The translations under genes were made by a program, and so were the position numbers. Under the pieces are notes generated by a model, which saw only the letters and a program-made list of their open reading frames with translations, was not told the origin of the DNA and made no database searches. Shown here one piece after another: positions 53,456 to 62,990 of a DNA stretch of 64,000 nt (the first letter of the stretch is position 1; each line of letters begins with the position of its first letter). The stretch is taken from contig JADYYH010000003.1 of the NCBI GenBank assembly GCA_020853775.1, forward strand, positions 61,991-125,990, given 5' to 3'. This DNA is from Nitrospira sp. Its GTDB lineage: Bacteria; Nitrospirota; Nitrospiria; Nitrospirales; Nitrospiraceae.

Positions 53456-54058
53456 ATGAAACTCCTCAGCGCCGAGTTTATCAAAAGTTCCGTGTCCCCA
53501 GAACAGTTTCCTGCCGACCACTTGCCAGAAATTGCCTTCGTGGGACGATCGAATGTCGGCAAGTCGTCGCTGATCAATTCGCTTCTGCATCGGAAGAAAT
53601 TGGCCAAGGTCAGCAAGACGCCGGGAAAAACACGCGCCGTCAACTTTTTTACCGTTCGGACGTCTGACCAGAAACTCCCGCTCTTATCACTCGTCGATCT
53701 GCCGGGATATGGCTATGCCAAGGTCTCCAAAACGATGCGCGCCCAATGGGGGCCGATGATCGAACAGTATCTGGAGCAGCGGCAATCGCTCGGCGCCGTG
53801 GTGTTGCTGATCGAGTCGCGCGTCTGGATGCCGCAAGATGTCATGACGATCCAGTGGGTGCAGTCGCTTGGCTGCGGCCTTATTGTCGTGCTGACGAAAG
53901 CCGATAAGTTGCGGCAGAGCGAGCGAAAGCCGACCCTGAGCGAAGTGCGCATCGCCTGCGGATTGCCGGCGGAGGTGCCGGTCCTTCTGTATTCGGCCGA
54001 AACCCATGAGGGACGGGACGCGTTATGGGGCGAGATTCGCGCGCAGTTTAAAACTTGA
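53456..54058 (+). CDS. engB: EngB/YsxC GTP-binding protein
   Basis: 200 aa. G1 GRSNVGKSS, G2 TPGKT, G3 DLPGYG, G4 TKADK in order, the YihA/EngB GTPase that helps 50S ribosome assembly. Start ATG 53456 gives the family N-terminus MKLLSAEFIKSSV; the frame opens at 53219. No clear ribosome-binding site. The 3' end overlaps the convergent PPIase gene by 11 bases. Confidence 0.9.
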   Translation: MKLLSAEFIKSSVSPEQFPADHLPEIAFVGRSNVGKSSLINSLLHRKKLAKVSKTPGKTRAVNFFTVRTSDQKLPLLSLVDLPGYGYAKVSKTMRAQWGPMIEQYLEQRQSLGAVVLLIESRVWMPQDVMTIQWVQSLGCGLIVVLTKADKLRQSERKPTLSEVRIACGLPAEVPVLLYSAETHEGRDALWGEIRAQFKT

Positions 54059-55049
54059 TCTCGATGTAGGCCTTGTTTTTCAGATCGGCCATCCAGATCT
54101 GGTATTGATCTTCGGTCTTCTGCTGAAACACGAGGGACTGGATTTCCGCCTTCACTTGCTGGAAAGGGCGAAACTGGCGCGGCTTTTTGTCGTCGACGCG
54201 CACGATATGCAGCCCCTCCGCCGTTTCGACGATGCCCGTGACCTGCCCCACCGGCACTGAGGCCAGTGCCTGCTCCAACGCCGGAATCAGTTCTCCCTGC
54301 CGGACCAGTCCTAAGCGTCCACCGCGCGAGGCGTCCGCTCCATCGGAGAAACGCAGCGCCAGATCCTCAAAAGGTTCGCCTTGCTTGAGCGTCGCCAGGA
54401 GGGCTTCGGCCCGTCCGTGCGCGACGGAGAGGCCGTCCGGTGTCCGCGGTTTGATGAGAATTTGGCTCAACTGGTACTCCTCGGGATAGGCAAACCGATC
54501 CTGGTGCTCCTCGTAGTACCGCTTCATTTCCGAATCGGCGACCATAATCAGGCCGCGGACTTCCCGGTCGACGACACGCATCAACGTCAACTGCTCGCGT
54601 ATGCTCCTGGCGGTGTTGGGATCGGCGGTGTTGAGGCTTTCGCCCTGCTTCTTCATTTCCTGCACTGCCTGCGTGACTTCCTGGTCGGACACTTCCACGC
54701 CCTTGTTCTTCGCGGCTTGGAGTTGCAACTTGCGCTCGATCATCTTTGTGACGGCCATCGCCTCCGCGGTCTTGAGACGACGTTCGAGATCCTCGCCGCT
54801 GTACAACTTGCGAAGGCGTTCCTGATCGGGAAGCAAATCGCGCTTGAGCTCAGAAAGCATGATCAGGTCGGTATTCACGACGGCGACGATGCGGTCCTCT
54901 AGCTTGGCGGCGTCGACGGGACCGGCAGGGAGAAAGCCCATCCAGAGGCACAGGCAGGCGACGCCCATGGCTCGTCGGCGGATGGAGTCAAGAGCGTATG
55001 GTCTCACGGCGCGGGCACAATGAGAAAGAAAAGACAATCGGGCGTTCAT
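54048..55049 (-). CDS. SurA-like periplasmic peptidyl-prolyl isomerase
   Basis: About 333 aa. Signal (GVACLCLWMGFLPAG), an N-terminal chaperone part (KLEDRIVAVVNTDLIMLSEL) and one parvulin domain (YQLSQILIK, AEALLATLKQGEPFEDLA, TAEGLHIVRVDDKKP). It is shorter than E. coli SurA, having one parvulin domain. It presumably helps outer-membrane protein folding. Start is uncertain (55049 or 55070). It belongs with the following PPIase and Mfd genes on the same strand. Confidence 0.85.
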   Translation of the reverse strand: MNARLSFLSHCARAVRPYALDSIRRRAMGVACLCLWMGFLPAGPVDAAKLEDRIVAVVNTDLIMLSELKRDLLPDQERLRKLYSGEDLERRLKTAEAMAVTKMIERKLQLQAAKNKGVEVSDQEVTQAVQEMKKQGESLNTADPNTARSIREQLTLMRVVDREVRGLIMVADSEMKRYYEEHQDRFAYPEEYQLSQILIKPRTPDGLSVAHGRAEALLATLKQGEPFEDLALRFSDGADASRGGRLGLVRQGELIPALEQALASVPVGQVTGIVETAEGLHIVRVDDKKPRQFRPFQQVKAEIQSLVFQQKTEDQYQIWMADLKNKAYIEIKF

Positions 55050-55159
55050 CACGGTAAGGGGATTGTACACAATCGAGACTTCAGAAAGGGAGCGATCTTG
55101 CGATGAAAACGATGGAGGTGTGAAGCCGGAACGCGGGCAGGAATCGGCTGCGGAGGGGG

Positions 55160-56074
55160 TTAGGGACGTCCTGGTTCATCGGTCACATAACGGGCCGCAT
55201 CAGCCATGCGAATCGTCGCGCCGGTGCGGAGTTCGGCGAACACGTCGTCCAGTCGCTTCCGTCGCTTTTCGGCCAGCAGCTCTTGGCGCAGGCGTTCGCG
55301 GGTGGCCTGGTCGGCCTGTAAAATTTCCGGCTCGAGGGGGCTGACTTTCATCAGATAGTACCCCTTGTCGGTCTTGATCGGGTCGCTGACGAAGCCGGGA
55401 TGCAATGAAGGAATCAATGCGTCCAGTTCCGGCTCCAGCAGGCCTTTTCGATACGGGCCCAGGTCGCCGCCCTTGGCGCGGCTGCGCTCGTCGATCGAAT
55501 AGCGCAGGGCGAAGCGGGTGAAGTTTCCACCGGCTTCCACCTGGCGCTTGAGATCCTTGGCCGCATAGACATTGGGTAACAGCATGACCGAGACCTGCAC
55601 CTTGGGATTCGCCAGAAGCTGGTTAGCATGTCGTTCGAGATACGCATCCAGCTCTTCTTTGGACACTTCGACCTTGGTCTTGATCCGGTCTTTGAGGAGT
55701 TCATCCAGAATCAGTTGTTCGCGGTACCGCAAGGTCTTCTCGCGGATGTCATCCGATTGATCGATCCCCTGTTTGCGCGCTTCCTGCATCAGCAACTCGC
55801 GCATAATCAATTCATCAAGAAAGCGGCGTTTGCCGCCTTCTTTTTCATATCGGGCGCGGGTCGCCTGGGAGAGTTCTTCCCACCGGATGTCGAACTCAGC
55901 TTGGGTGATGGAGCGGCCGTTGATCATGGCGATCACCGGTTCCTCCTGCGGAGGTTCGGTGCAGCCGGCCAGCGAGGCCAGTGCACACAACCCCAGCGCA
56001 GCGCCGGTCAGTCGTGCTCGCCAGTCGGATATGTCTGGTGTCTGCGGTCGCGTCATGCGGTCGGGGCGGAGCAT
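55160..56074 (-). CDS. Parvulin-type lipoprotein isomerase
   Basis: 304 aa. Lipobox LASLAGCTE, a helical N-domain with VIAMINGRSITQAEFDIRW, then the parvulin domain (VSVMLLPNVYAAKDLKRQV, DLGPYRKGLLEPE, GYYLMKVSPLEPE). A membrane-anchored PrsA/SurA type foldase. The product is directly downstream of mfd and upstream of the SurA-like gene; all three are transcribed on the minus strand. Confidence 0.85.
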   Translation of the reverse strand: MLRPDRMTRPQTPDISDWRARLTGAALGLCALASLAGCTEPPQEEPVIAMINGRSITQAEFDIRWEELSQATRARYEKEGGKRRFLDELIMRELLMQEARKQGIDQSDDIREKTLRYREQLILDELLKDRIKTKVEVSKEELDAYLERHANQLLANPKVQVSVMLLPNVYAAKDLKRQVEAGGNFTRFALRYSIDERSRAKGGDLGPYRKGLLEPELDALIPSLHPGFVSDPIKTDKGYYLMKVSPLEPEILQADQATRERLRQELLAEKRRKRLDDVFAELRTGATIRMADAARYVTDEPGRP

Positions 56075-56086
56075 CCTCTGGGAAGA

Positions 56087-59000
56087 TCAGGTAGAGCCGG
56101 TCCGTGGCTCTTGATTGTTGGTACCACAGACGTGAAGGGTTTGCAAGGTTGCGTTGAGTTCTGGAAAGACCAAACTCCAGTCGTCATGCGGCATCTGGAG
56201 TTCAAATGACAAGGGCGAGAGAAAGCGCAGCCGTTTTTTGTAGCGATCCATGAGGGCCTGCACGGCGGTTTCCGAGACTTTCGCCTTGGGGTCGAACGTG
56301 ATGACCACCGCGTGCGTCTGCTCGACAACCGAGCTCAACCGGAGTTGTTTGGCCAATAAACGAATCTGCATCAGTTCGAATAATCGCTCGACGGGATCCG
56401 GCGGCGGTCCATACCGGTCTTCAATTTCGCCATGCATGAGCGCGAGGTCCCCGAGTTGCCCGCAGGAGGACAGCCGCTTGTACAACGACAGGCGTTGGTG
56501 GCTGTCGACCACGTAGTCTTCTGAAATGTAGGCCGAGACACTCAGGCGCAGCTCAGGATCCGGCTCTTCCTCCACGACCTGACCTCTCAGGCGCTGGACG
56601 GCTTGTTCCACCATTTGCAGATACAGATCGAGCCCGACGGCGGCGATATGCCCCGATTGTTGTTTGCCGAGCAGATTGCCCGCTCCGCGGATTTCCAAAT
56701 CCGCCGCTGCAATTCGGAACCCCGACCCCAATTCGGTAAATTGCTGGATGGCGGTCAGCCGCTTCTGCGCGTCGTCCGAGAGGTTGCCTTCATCCGGCAC
56801 CAGGAAATAAGCGTACGCCTGTTCGCCGCCGCGTCCCACCCGGCCGCGCAACTGATACAGCTGGGCCAGGCCAAACGTATCGGCGCGATTGACGATGATC
56901 GTGTTGGCGGTCGGCACATCGATGCCGGATTGAATGATCGCCGAGGCGATGAGGATATCGGCTTCCCGGTGAAAAAATTTCAGCATCACGGCTTCCAACG
57001 GTTTGGAATCCATCTGGCCGTGCGCCATCACAATGCGGGCCTCAGGGACCAATTCCTGGAGCCAGGCGCCCATGCGTTCCATGGTCTCCACGCGATTGTG
57101 AACGAAGTAGGTTTGCCCCCCGCGGCCGAGCTCGCGGAGAATCGCTTCGCGAATGGCTTTTTCACTGAAGCGAAGTACCTGGGTGCGAATCGCGAGCCGT
57201 CCGGACGGGGGCGTGTCGATGATGGACAGGTCGCGCACGCTGGCCATGGTCATTTGTAAGGTGCGCGGGATGGGCGTGGCGGTGAGCGTCAACACGTCGA
57301 CCTGGGTGCGCAGTTGTTTCAGGCGTTCCTTGTGTTTCACGCCGAACCATTGTTCTTCGTCGATGATGACAAGGCCGAGGTTGCGAAACTGCACGTCCTT
57401 CTGCAAGAGCCGGTGGGTGCCGATGAGCACATCGACCAGACCGGCCGCCGTATCCTTGATGATGGCCTTGGTGTCTTTGGGGGATTGAAAGCGGGACAAC
57501 AGCGCTACGCGCGTCGGGAACGGCGCAAAGCGTTCGGCGAAATTGTCGTAATGCTGATGGGCGAGGAGGGTGGTCGGCACCAGCACGGCTACCTGACGAT
57601 TTTCTTCGACGGCTTTGAACGCAGCGCGCATCGCCACCTCCGTTTTGCCGTAGCCCACGTCGCCGCAGACGAGGCGGTCCATCGGTTTAGTAGAGGCCAG
57701 GTCCTTAGCGATGTCTTCAATGGCCTTGCGCTGATCCGGGGTTTCCTCATATTCGAAGGCCGCCTCAAACTCGTGGTACAGCATGCTGTCTTTGCCGTAC
57801 GACGTGCGATGGACCAATTCCCGGTTGGCATAGAGATCGACGAGCTCATGCGCCATTTCTTCGATATCTTTTTTGACCCGCGCCGTCGTTTTCGCCCAAC
57901 TTGTCCCGCCAAGCCGGTCGAGGCGCGGCACATGGGCGTCGGCGCCTGCATATCGTTGCACTTGGCTCAACCGGTCGAGCGGCACATACAGCTTGTCGGT
58001 CCCAGCGAACTCGAGTACCAGAAAGTCGCTGTCGAAGTCCTGGACCGAGAGCCGGCGCAGCCCTTGATATTTCGCGATCCCATACTGCATGTGGACGACG
58101 AAATCCCCGATGTTCAGATCTTCGAGCGAGGAGAGAAAGGTGGCCGCTTTGCTCTTATGCTGCGGTTTGTGCCGGGCACCCTTGGCAAAGAGTTCTTCTT
58201 CAGTCAGCACGACGAGTCGCAGATCGGGCGACAGGAATCCGGACGACACCTCGCCGTTCAGTACCGAAAACGGAGCTTTCTGCGCGCCGCCTGCCGAGAG
58301 GGCCGAGGGCTTCCATTCCATCGCCGGTCGATCGTGCTCGCCGAACAGGGCAAGCAGCCGGCCGACTTGGCCCTGGCTGCGGGCGACCAGCACAACCGGT
58401 CCCCCCTCGCGCAAGCGGTCGAGGACTTCCAATGTTTGACTGAACGCCGTTCCGCGCTGGCCGAGCCCCACGCTGGCCGGTGTTTGAGCCGGACAGGTCA
58501 GCACCGGCTCCCAGCTCGCATCCGGGGCGGTGACCGGCTCCAGCGCCAGGGTCGCATACCCGTGGGTGGCGGCGACGAATTGATCCCAGGTGAGGTACAG
58601 CTGATCCGGAGTCGGATAGGGATTCGGATCTGAGCGATCTTCGTGACGCAGGTAGCCTTCCTCAATCGCCTGCCAACATTCTGCCGTGTGTGTCTTGAGG
58701 GCGCCGGGTTGATCCAGTGCCAGCACCGGCGGTTGAGGAAAATAATCCAGCAGGCTATCCATCGCTCCATAGACCGACGGAGCATGCCATTCGGCGTCTG
58801 CCGCCAGCGGTGCGAGAGCGTCGGGTGAATCGTCGGGTCGAATCAGTTCCCGCGCGGGTAACACCCAGGCCTGCTTGATCTTATCGGTCGATTTTTGCGT
58901 GGCGGGGTCGAAAAAACGGATCGATTCGATCGTGTCGCCCAAAAACTCCACCCGCAGCGGATCCGGATAGGCCGTCGAATAAATATCGACGATCCCGCCG

Positions 59001-59560
59001 CGAATACTGAATTCCCCCGGAATCTCCACCACCGAGCCCTTGCGGTAGCCGAGGCGCAACAGGCTTGAAACCAGGACTTCGCGCTCCAGATCGCTGTTCG
59101 GTTGAAACTGCAGGATGGCGTCGGTGAACACCAGGGCCGGAAGCACCCGCTGCGTCAGCGCCGGCACGGAGGTAAAGAGCACCGTGCGAGCTGTGGTGCA
59201 GAGTCGATTGAGCGTCTGCATGCGGCGGGCGACCAGATCGATGTGGGGAACCGTCGATTCGTAGGGCAACGTTTCCCATTTCGGGAACAGGGCCAGGTCA
59301 TCGCCCGACTGCCCGCACAGCGTTCTGAAAAACAGGGTGTCGCGATAGAGGCGCTCCGCGTCATCATCGGTCTTGGTGACCACCAACCAGGAGCGATCGG
59401 CAAGCGGTTGAGCCGGCGCGCTCTGTGTGAGCAGTGCGAGACCGAAGCCGGCCGTGGATCCGTGCAACCCCATCAGACAGGGTTTGCCGGACCCGGTGCG
59501 AAGGGCGTCTCGCGCGGGCGTGAGCCAGTTGGTCAGATGCGATGGCACTACAGGTGGCAC
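56087..59560 (-). CDS. mfd: Transcription-repair coupling factor
   Basis: 1157 aa, the usual Mfd length. UvrB-like module (FSIRGGIVDIYSTAYPDPLRVEF), RNA polymerase-interacting CarD-like domain (VVHMQYGIAKYQGL), RecG-type translocase with Walker A GDVGYGKTEVA, IDEEQWFGV, and the TRCF C-terminal domain. It removes stalled polymerase and recruits UvrA. The start is GTG 59560: AAGGAT lies five bases before it and only seven bases follow the upstream stop; the longer frame runs through the upstream gene. Confidence 0.95.
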   Translation of the reverse strand: MPPVVPSHLTNWLTPARDALRTGSGKPCLMGLHGSTAGFGLALLTQSAPAQPLADRSWLVVTKTDDDAERLYRDTLFFRTLCGQSGDDLALFPKWETLPYESTVPHIDLVARRMQTLNRLCTTARTVLFTSVPALTQRVLPALVFTDAILQFQPNSDLEREVLVSSLLRLGYRKGSVVEIPGEFSIRGGIVDIYSTAYPDPLRVEFLGDTIESIRFFDPATQKSTDKIKQAWVLPARELIRPDDSPDALAPLAADAEWHAPSVYGAMDSLLDYFPQPPVLALDQPGALKTHTAECWQAIEEGYLRHEDRSDPNPYPTPDQLYLTWDQFVAATHGYATLALEPVTAPDASWEPVLTCPAQTPASVGLGQRGTAFSQTLEVLDRLREGGPVVLVARSQGQVGRLLALFGEHDRPAMEWKPSALSAGGAQKAPFSVLNGEVSSGFLSPDLRLVVLTEEELFAKGARHKPQHKSKAATFLSSLEDLNIGDFVVHMQYGIAKYQGLRRLSVQDFDSDFLVLEFAGTDKLYVPLDRLSQVQRYAGADAHVPRLDRLGGTSWAKTTARVKKDIEEMAHELVDLYANRELVHRTSYGKDSMLYHEFEAAFEYEETPDQRKAIEDIAKDLASTKPMDRLVCGDVGYGKTEVAMRAAFKAVEENRQVAVLVPTTLLAHQHYDNFAERFAPFPTRVALLSRFQSPKDTKAIIKDTAAGLVDVLIGTHRLLQKDVQFRNLGLVIIDEEQWFGVKHKERLKQLRTQVDVLTLTATPIPRTLQMTMASVRDLSIIDTPPSGRLAIRTQVLRFSEKAIREAILRELGRGGQTYFVHNRVETMERMGAWLQELVPEARIVMAHGQMDSKPLEAVMLKFFHREADILIASAIIQSGIDVPTANTIIVNRADTFGLAQLYQLRGRVGRGGEQAYAYFLVPDEGNLSDDAQKRLTAIQQFTELGSGFRIAAADLEIRGAGNLLGKQQSGHIAAVGLDLYLQMVEQAVQRLRGQVVEEEPDPELRLSVSAYISEDYVVDSHQRLSLYKRLSSCGQLGDLALMHGEIEDRYGPPPDPVERLFELMQIRLLAKQLRLSSVVEQTHAVVITFDPKAKVSETAVQALMDRYKKRLRFLSPLSFELQMPHDDWSLVFPELNATLQTLHVCGTNNQEPRTGST

Positions 59561-59567
59561 GAAATCC

Positions 59568-60053
59568 TTATGCCGTGGTGGAGCGAATACGTTGTACCAG
59601 GGTCGTGGTAGAGACGCCGGGGACGAGGGGAATGGTTTGCACGCGCCCGCCGCGCGCCTCGACCGTGTCACGGCCGACAATCCGGTCGAGCGGCCAGTCT
59701 CCTCCCTTGACCAGAATATCCGGCTGGAGTGCCGCGATGAGAGCTCCGGGATCCGGCTCCGGAAAAATGACCACATAATCCACGCAGGCCAGTGCGGCGA
59801 GGACCTCGGCCCGTTGGACATCCGGCACGATGGGACGATCGGGCCCTTTGCTCAGGGCGCGCACAGAGCCGTCGGAGTTCACGCCGACCACGAGCAGGTC
59901 TCCCAGGTTGCGGGCGGCTTGCAGGTACCGGACATGACCGATGTGCATGAGGTCGAAGCAACCGTTCGTAAAGACGACGCGCTGTTGCCGCCGGCGGCGC
60001 TCGGCCAGCAGAGACACCAGTTCATCCAGCGTGGTCACTTTTACGGGCATCAT
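59568..60053 (-). CDS. hldE: Heptose-1-phosphate adenylyltransferase (cytidylyltransferase domain)
   Basis: 161 aa. FTNGCFDLMHIGHVRYL is the HIGH-type nucleotidyltransferase signature, and KGGDWPLDRIVG and TTTLVQRIR complete RfaE2. Stand-alone form, i.e. the C-terminal half of E. coli HldE, making ADP-heptose from heptose-1-phosphate. ATG 60053 is preferred to TTG 60065. The symbol is by domain; the kinase half is not in the window. Confidence 0.87.
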   Translation of the reverse strand: MMPVKVTTLDELVSLLAERRRRQQRVVFTNGCFDLMHIGHVRYLQAARNLGDLLVVGVNSDGSVRALSKGPDRPIVPDVQRAEVLAALACVDYVVIFPEPDPGALIAALQPDILVKGGDWPLDRIVGRDTVEARGGRVQTIPLVPGVSTTTLVQRIRSTTA

Positions 60054-60092
60054 GTTCGGCGTCAATCCAAGTGTGCATCTTAACAGGACGGA

Positions 60093-60108
60093 GAAAAAGT
60101 CCGCCAGC
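60093..60108. repeat. Remnant of the 15235 element
   Basis: GAAAAAGTCCGCCAGC matches 16 bases of the left arm at 15239-15254 with one mismatch (T for C). It lies in the gap between hldE-like and dinB genes. Short enough that chance cannot be excluded. Confidence 0.3.
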
Positions 60109-60142
60109 AGGAATCAGCGGTGAACTTCACGCGCTCCGGCCA

Positions 60143-61336
60143 TCAGTCTCGTGCGGGGCGTCGTGGTTTCCTCTTTCCTTCTTCACCGTGAGGGAGGGCG
60201 CCCAGGCGGACGACGCCGGTGCCATGCCGCTCAATCAGTCGGTCCAGGGCGGCAACTGCATCACGTTGACGGCGGTCGAACAGCGGCTCGGGCGCTGGTA
60301 CCAGATCCGAGAGGCCCAGGCCCACCAATCGGTATTGCGATCGCGGCTGTAACAGGTCGGCCAAGGCCAGGCGAATGTCCGGCCACATGTCCGGCTCATA
60401 ATTCAGCGGCCTGGAAAATGTCCGTTGCCGCGTTGTGATGCGAAACAGCGAATCCTTCAGCTTCAGCGTGAACGAGCCGGCAGCCAGACCCTCCAGGCGA
60501 AGATCGTGCGCCAGCGTTTCCAGAAATCCATGGATGATGGGCTCGAGTACCGCCGGATCGTTGGTGTCCTCGTCGAAGGTCGTCTCGTGACTTACGCTTT
60601 TGGCTTCGCGATCGGCCACCACCGGATCGGAATCGAGGCCCAGGGCCAGCGATCGGAAGGACGCCAGGCGCGTGCCCAGAAGGCGAACCAGGGCCGATTC
60701 GAATCGTGAGACGAGCAGATCGCCGATCGTCCGCACCCCCAGGCGCTCGACGGCCTCCGTGGATTTGGGACCCATGCCGGGTAAGGAGCGAATCGGTAAC
60801 GGGGCCAGAAAGGCGGCTTCCGCACCCGGTTCGATCAGTGCCAGGCCGTCCGGCTTATGCGCGTCGGCGGCGATCTTGGCGACAGTTTTCCCGGAGGCGA
60901 GGGCGATCGTGCAGGTCAATCCGGTCGTGCGGAGAATGTCAGATTTCAGTGCATCGCCGAGTGCGCGCGGATCCGGATGGCGGGTTTGCAGTCTCGTCGT
61001 ATCCGCATAAAATTCATCGATACTCGTCCACTCGGTTTCAGGAAAGAACCGGTTCGTCACCTCTTGCAGTTGGCGATGAAGACGTGTGTACAGGGGCCGA
61101 TCGGGTGGAACGAGAATCAGCTGCGGGCAGAGGCGCAGGGCCTGAATCGTCGGCATGGCAGATCGCACACCGAATCGCCGGACCGCATAACTGGCGGCCG
61201 CAATAATGCCTCGTGGAGGCGGGCCACCCACGGCGACCGGTTTTCCCGCCAATGACGGATCGGCCAGCACCGCGGCTGACGCAAACATGGCGTCGATATC
61301 GCCAAAGAGAATTTGTCGAGGCCAACGAGCGGACAT
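60143..61336 (-). CDS. Y-family DNA polymerase, divergent DinB
   Basis: 397 aa. The palm starts FGDIDAMFASAAV (first Asp; Phe steric gate kept) and has the second Asp-Glu pair in WTSIDEFYADTT, so catalysis looks possible. The usual SVE after the first motif is AVL, a departure. An HhH-like PGMGPKSTEAVERLG and a little-finger domain follow; the C-terminus is basic (KRKPRRPARD) and no clear beta-clamp motif is seen. Translesion synthesis is the family role. Downstream of mfd cluster on the same strand, before the SprT-like gene. Confidence 0.82.
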   Translation of the reverse strand: MSARWPRQILFGDIDAMFASAAVLADPSLAGKPVAVGGPPPRGIIAAASYAVRRFGVRSAMPTIQALRLCPQLILVPPDRPLYTRLHRQLQEVTNRFFPETEWTSIDEFYADTTRLQTRHPDPRALGDALKSDILRTTGLTCTIALASGKTVAKIAADAHKPDGLALIEPGAEAAFLAPLPIRSLPGMGPKSTEAVERLGVRTIGDLLVSRFESALVRLLGTRLASFRSLALGLDSDPVVADREAKSVSHETTFDEDTNDPAVLEPIIHGFLETLAHDLRLEGLAAGSFTLKLKDSLFRITTRQRTFSRPLNYEPDMWPDIRLALADLLQPRSQYRLVGLGLSDLVPAPEPLFDRRQRDAVAALDRLIERHGTGVVRLGALPHGEEGKRKPRRPARD

Positions 61337-61342
61337 GAAACT

Positions 61343-61963
61343 CTAGCTCGATTGGAACGGAAGACTGAATTGCCGGCCGATGGGACCAACAGGGATCGGT
61401 TCTGCGAGCGGCTCATTAGGCACGACCGCAAACTCGCGGAGAGGCCCCCGACAGGCGCCGCAGAGATGCCGTCGTGGTTGAATGGTCCGGCGCTGGCGCC
61501 GGTAAATCGAGCCGCATTGTTGGCAGCGCCAGGCATATTTGGCCAGCGCCGTGACCTCTTTGCCCAAGGAATGATAGACCGTGATGCCGAGGCCATCCTG
61601 GTTCATGCGTGCCATCATGCGGCGAAAGTCCTGACCATGATTCGGGCGACGCCTCAGGATATCGTATTGCCACTGATGGATCATTTCGTGCGCCAGCGTC
61701 GTCACCGTTTCGTGATCTCGTGCGGGATCCTGAACCCGGAGGAGAACCGACGAGAGCCTGATGCAGCGCCGTCGGGTCTGATCCATGGTGCTGTGTGTGT
61801 GTGTAGGCCTTGGCCCGACCCGGCACACGAACATGCCCGCAGAGGAGGTCAGCCGCCGGCTCCATTCAATCGGAACCGGCGGTAACGCGCCCTGAAAATA
61901 CCGGCGATTGAGGTCGGCCCACATGGTCAGGAGCGGTTCGACAGAGGGTGGCATGTTGGTCAC
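61343..61963 (-). CDS. SprT-like zinc metalloprotease
   Basis: 206 aa. The metal site HEMIHQWQYD sits in a SprT-like fold; a C-terminal zinc ribbon has CQQCG and CGAC pairs. SprT/Spartan proteases clear DNA-protein crosslinks in eukaryotes; bacterial members are poorly characterised. It ends six bases before the polymerase gene and probably shares its transcript, which would group two DNA-damage-related functions. The start at 61963 is the first in-frame Met. Confidence 0.85.
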   Translation of the reverse strand: MTNMPPSVEPLLTMWADLNRRYFQGALPPVPIEWSRRLTSSAGMFVCRVGPRPTHTHSTMDQTRRRCIRLSSVLLRVQDPARDHETVTTLAHEMIHQWQYDILRRRPNHGQDFRRMMARMNQDGLGITVYHSLGKEVTALAKYAWRCQQCGSIYRRQRRTIQPRRHLCGACRGPLREFAVVPNEPLAEPIPVGPIGRQFSLPFQSS

Positions 61964-62008
61964 AAGATGAGACAGGCGCCGTAGGGAGATCGCGCGTCCT
62001 GTTCCGAT

Positions 62009-62941
62009 TTACCGGCCGGACAATTCTTCAATAACCGCGGCGGCCAGCAGCGGCACCATGATTTCGTGATGACCGGTGAGGGCGTAGCCCTTCCCGCCTT
62101 TCTGAGTAGGGCGGCGCACGACGTTGGTCATAGGACGATAATGCGTGAGGAAATCCATGTTGACGGTCGTGATGTTCGTCAGCGGGTGGCCAAGGTTTCG
62201 TCCGAGTGACACGGCTTTCAAAAACACTTCCGGCAGGATGACGGCAGATCCCAGGTTCAGGTAGACCCCGCCTTCCATGCCGGAGACCACCGCGGCCAGG
62301 CGGCGAAAGTCGAGCAGTGAGCCTGCGCCGATCGCCGCGCCGTCGGCGGATGGATGCATGTGGATGATATCGGTGCCAACGGCCACGTGCACCGTAACGG
62401 GGAGGCCCAGTCTGGCTCCGGTCGCCAGCAGGCTGGTGGCGCGGTGTGGAAACTGTTGCTTGTGACGATTGATGTACAGGCCGAGTGATTCGCCCAGGCC
62501 CCCGCCTTCTTTCATACCCAGCGTGATGGCTTCGTTGAGCATCCGGCCGGTTTCTTCCGCCATGCCGAACCGACCGGAATCGATCTCCGCGTCCACTTCC
62601 TCAGAGGTGTGCCCCATGAACGCCAGCTCGAAGTCGTGGATGATGACGGCGCCGTTCATGGCGAGTGCGGTCACGATGCCGCGTTCCATGAGGTCTACGA
62701 GCAGCGGGCCCAGTCCGACTTTCACCACATGGGCGCCCATGCCGACAATCACCGGCCGGCCTTGGCGGTGTGCCTTGGCGATGGCTCGCGCGACCTCGCG
62801 TAGCGTCTTCACGGCCAGGATGTCCGGCAGGGAGTCCAGAAATCGTTTGAATGACCGCCCGCTCGTCCAGACCTTGGCGAAATTCGAGACCTGCACCTTG
62901 CTGTGCCGCCGCTGGAGTGGATAGGTCTTTAGACGAGACAC
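62009..62941 (-). CDS. Conserved protein of unknown function, deoxyhypusine-synthase-like?
   Basis: About 310 aa. Strongly patterned: SNFAKVW, GMGAHVVKVGL, AMNGAVIIHDFELA, HVAVGTDIIHMHPSADG and TVNMDFLTHYRP. I recall such proteins as a conserved bacterial family annotated as hypothetical or deoxyhypusine-synthase-related; the latter motifs are not evident to me. Start taken as GTG 62941, after gmhA's stop at 62991; the frame opens at 63040 inside gmhA. Position beside gmhA and near hldE suggests a heptose or LPS link. Confidence 0.72.
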   Translation of the reverse strand: MSRLKTYPLQRRHSKVQVSNFAKVWTSGRSFKRFLDSLPDILAVKTLREVARAIAKAHRQGRPVIVGMGAHVVKVGLGPLLVDLMERGIVTALAMNGAVIIHDFELAFMGHTSEEVDAEIDSGRFGMAEETGRMLNEAITLGMKEGGGLGESLGLYINRHKQQFPHRATSLLATGARLGLPVTVHVAVGTDIIHMHPSADGAAIGAGSLLDFRRLAAVVSGMEGGVYLNLGSAVILPEVFLKAVSLGRNLGHPLTNITTVNMDFLTHYRPMTNVVRRPTQKGGKGYALTGHHEIMVPLLAAAVIEELSGR

Positions 62942-62990
62942 GTCGATCGACTTAATGATCGCAGGAGGCGTCGATGATTTCGCGGAGCGC

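Noticed and set aside
62009..62941. Deoxyhypusine synthase as a firm annotation
   Set aside because: I could not see the active-site lysine or NAD motifs of that enzyme; kept as unknown.
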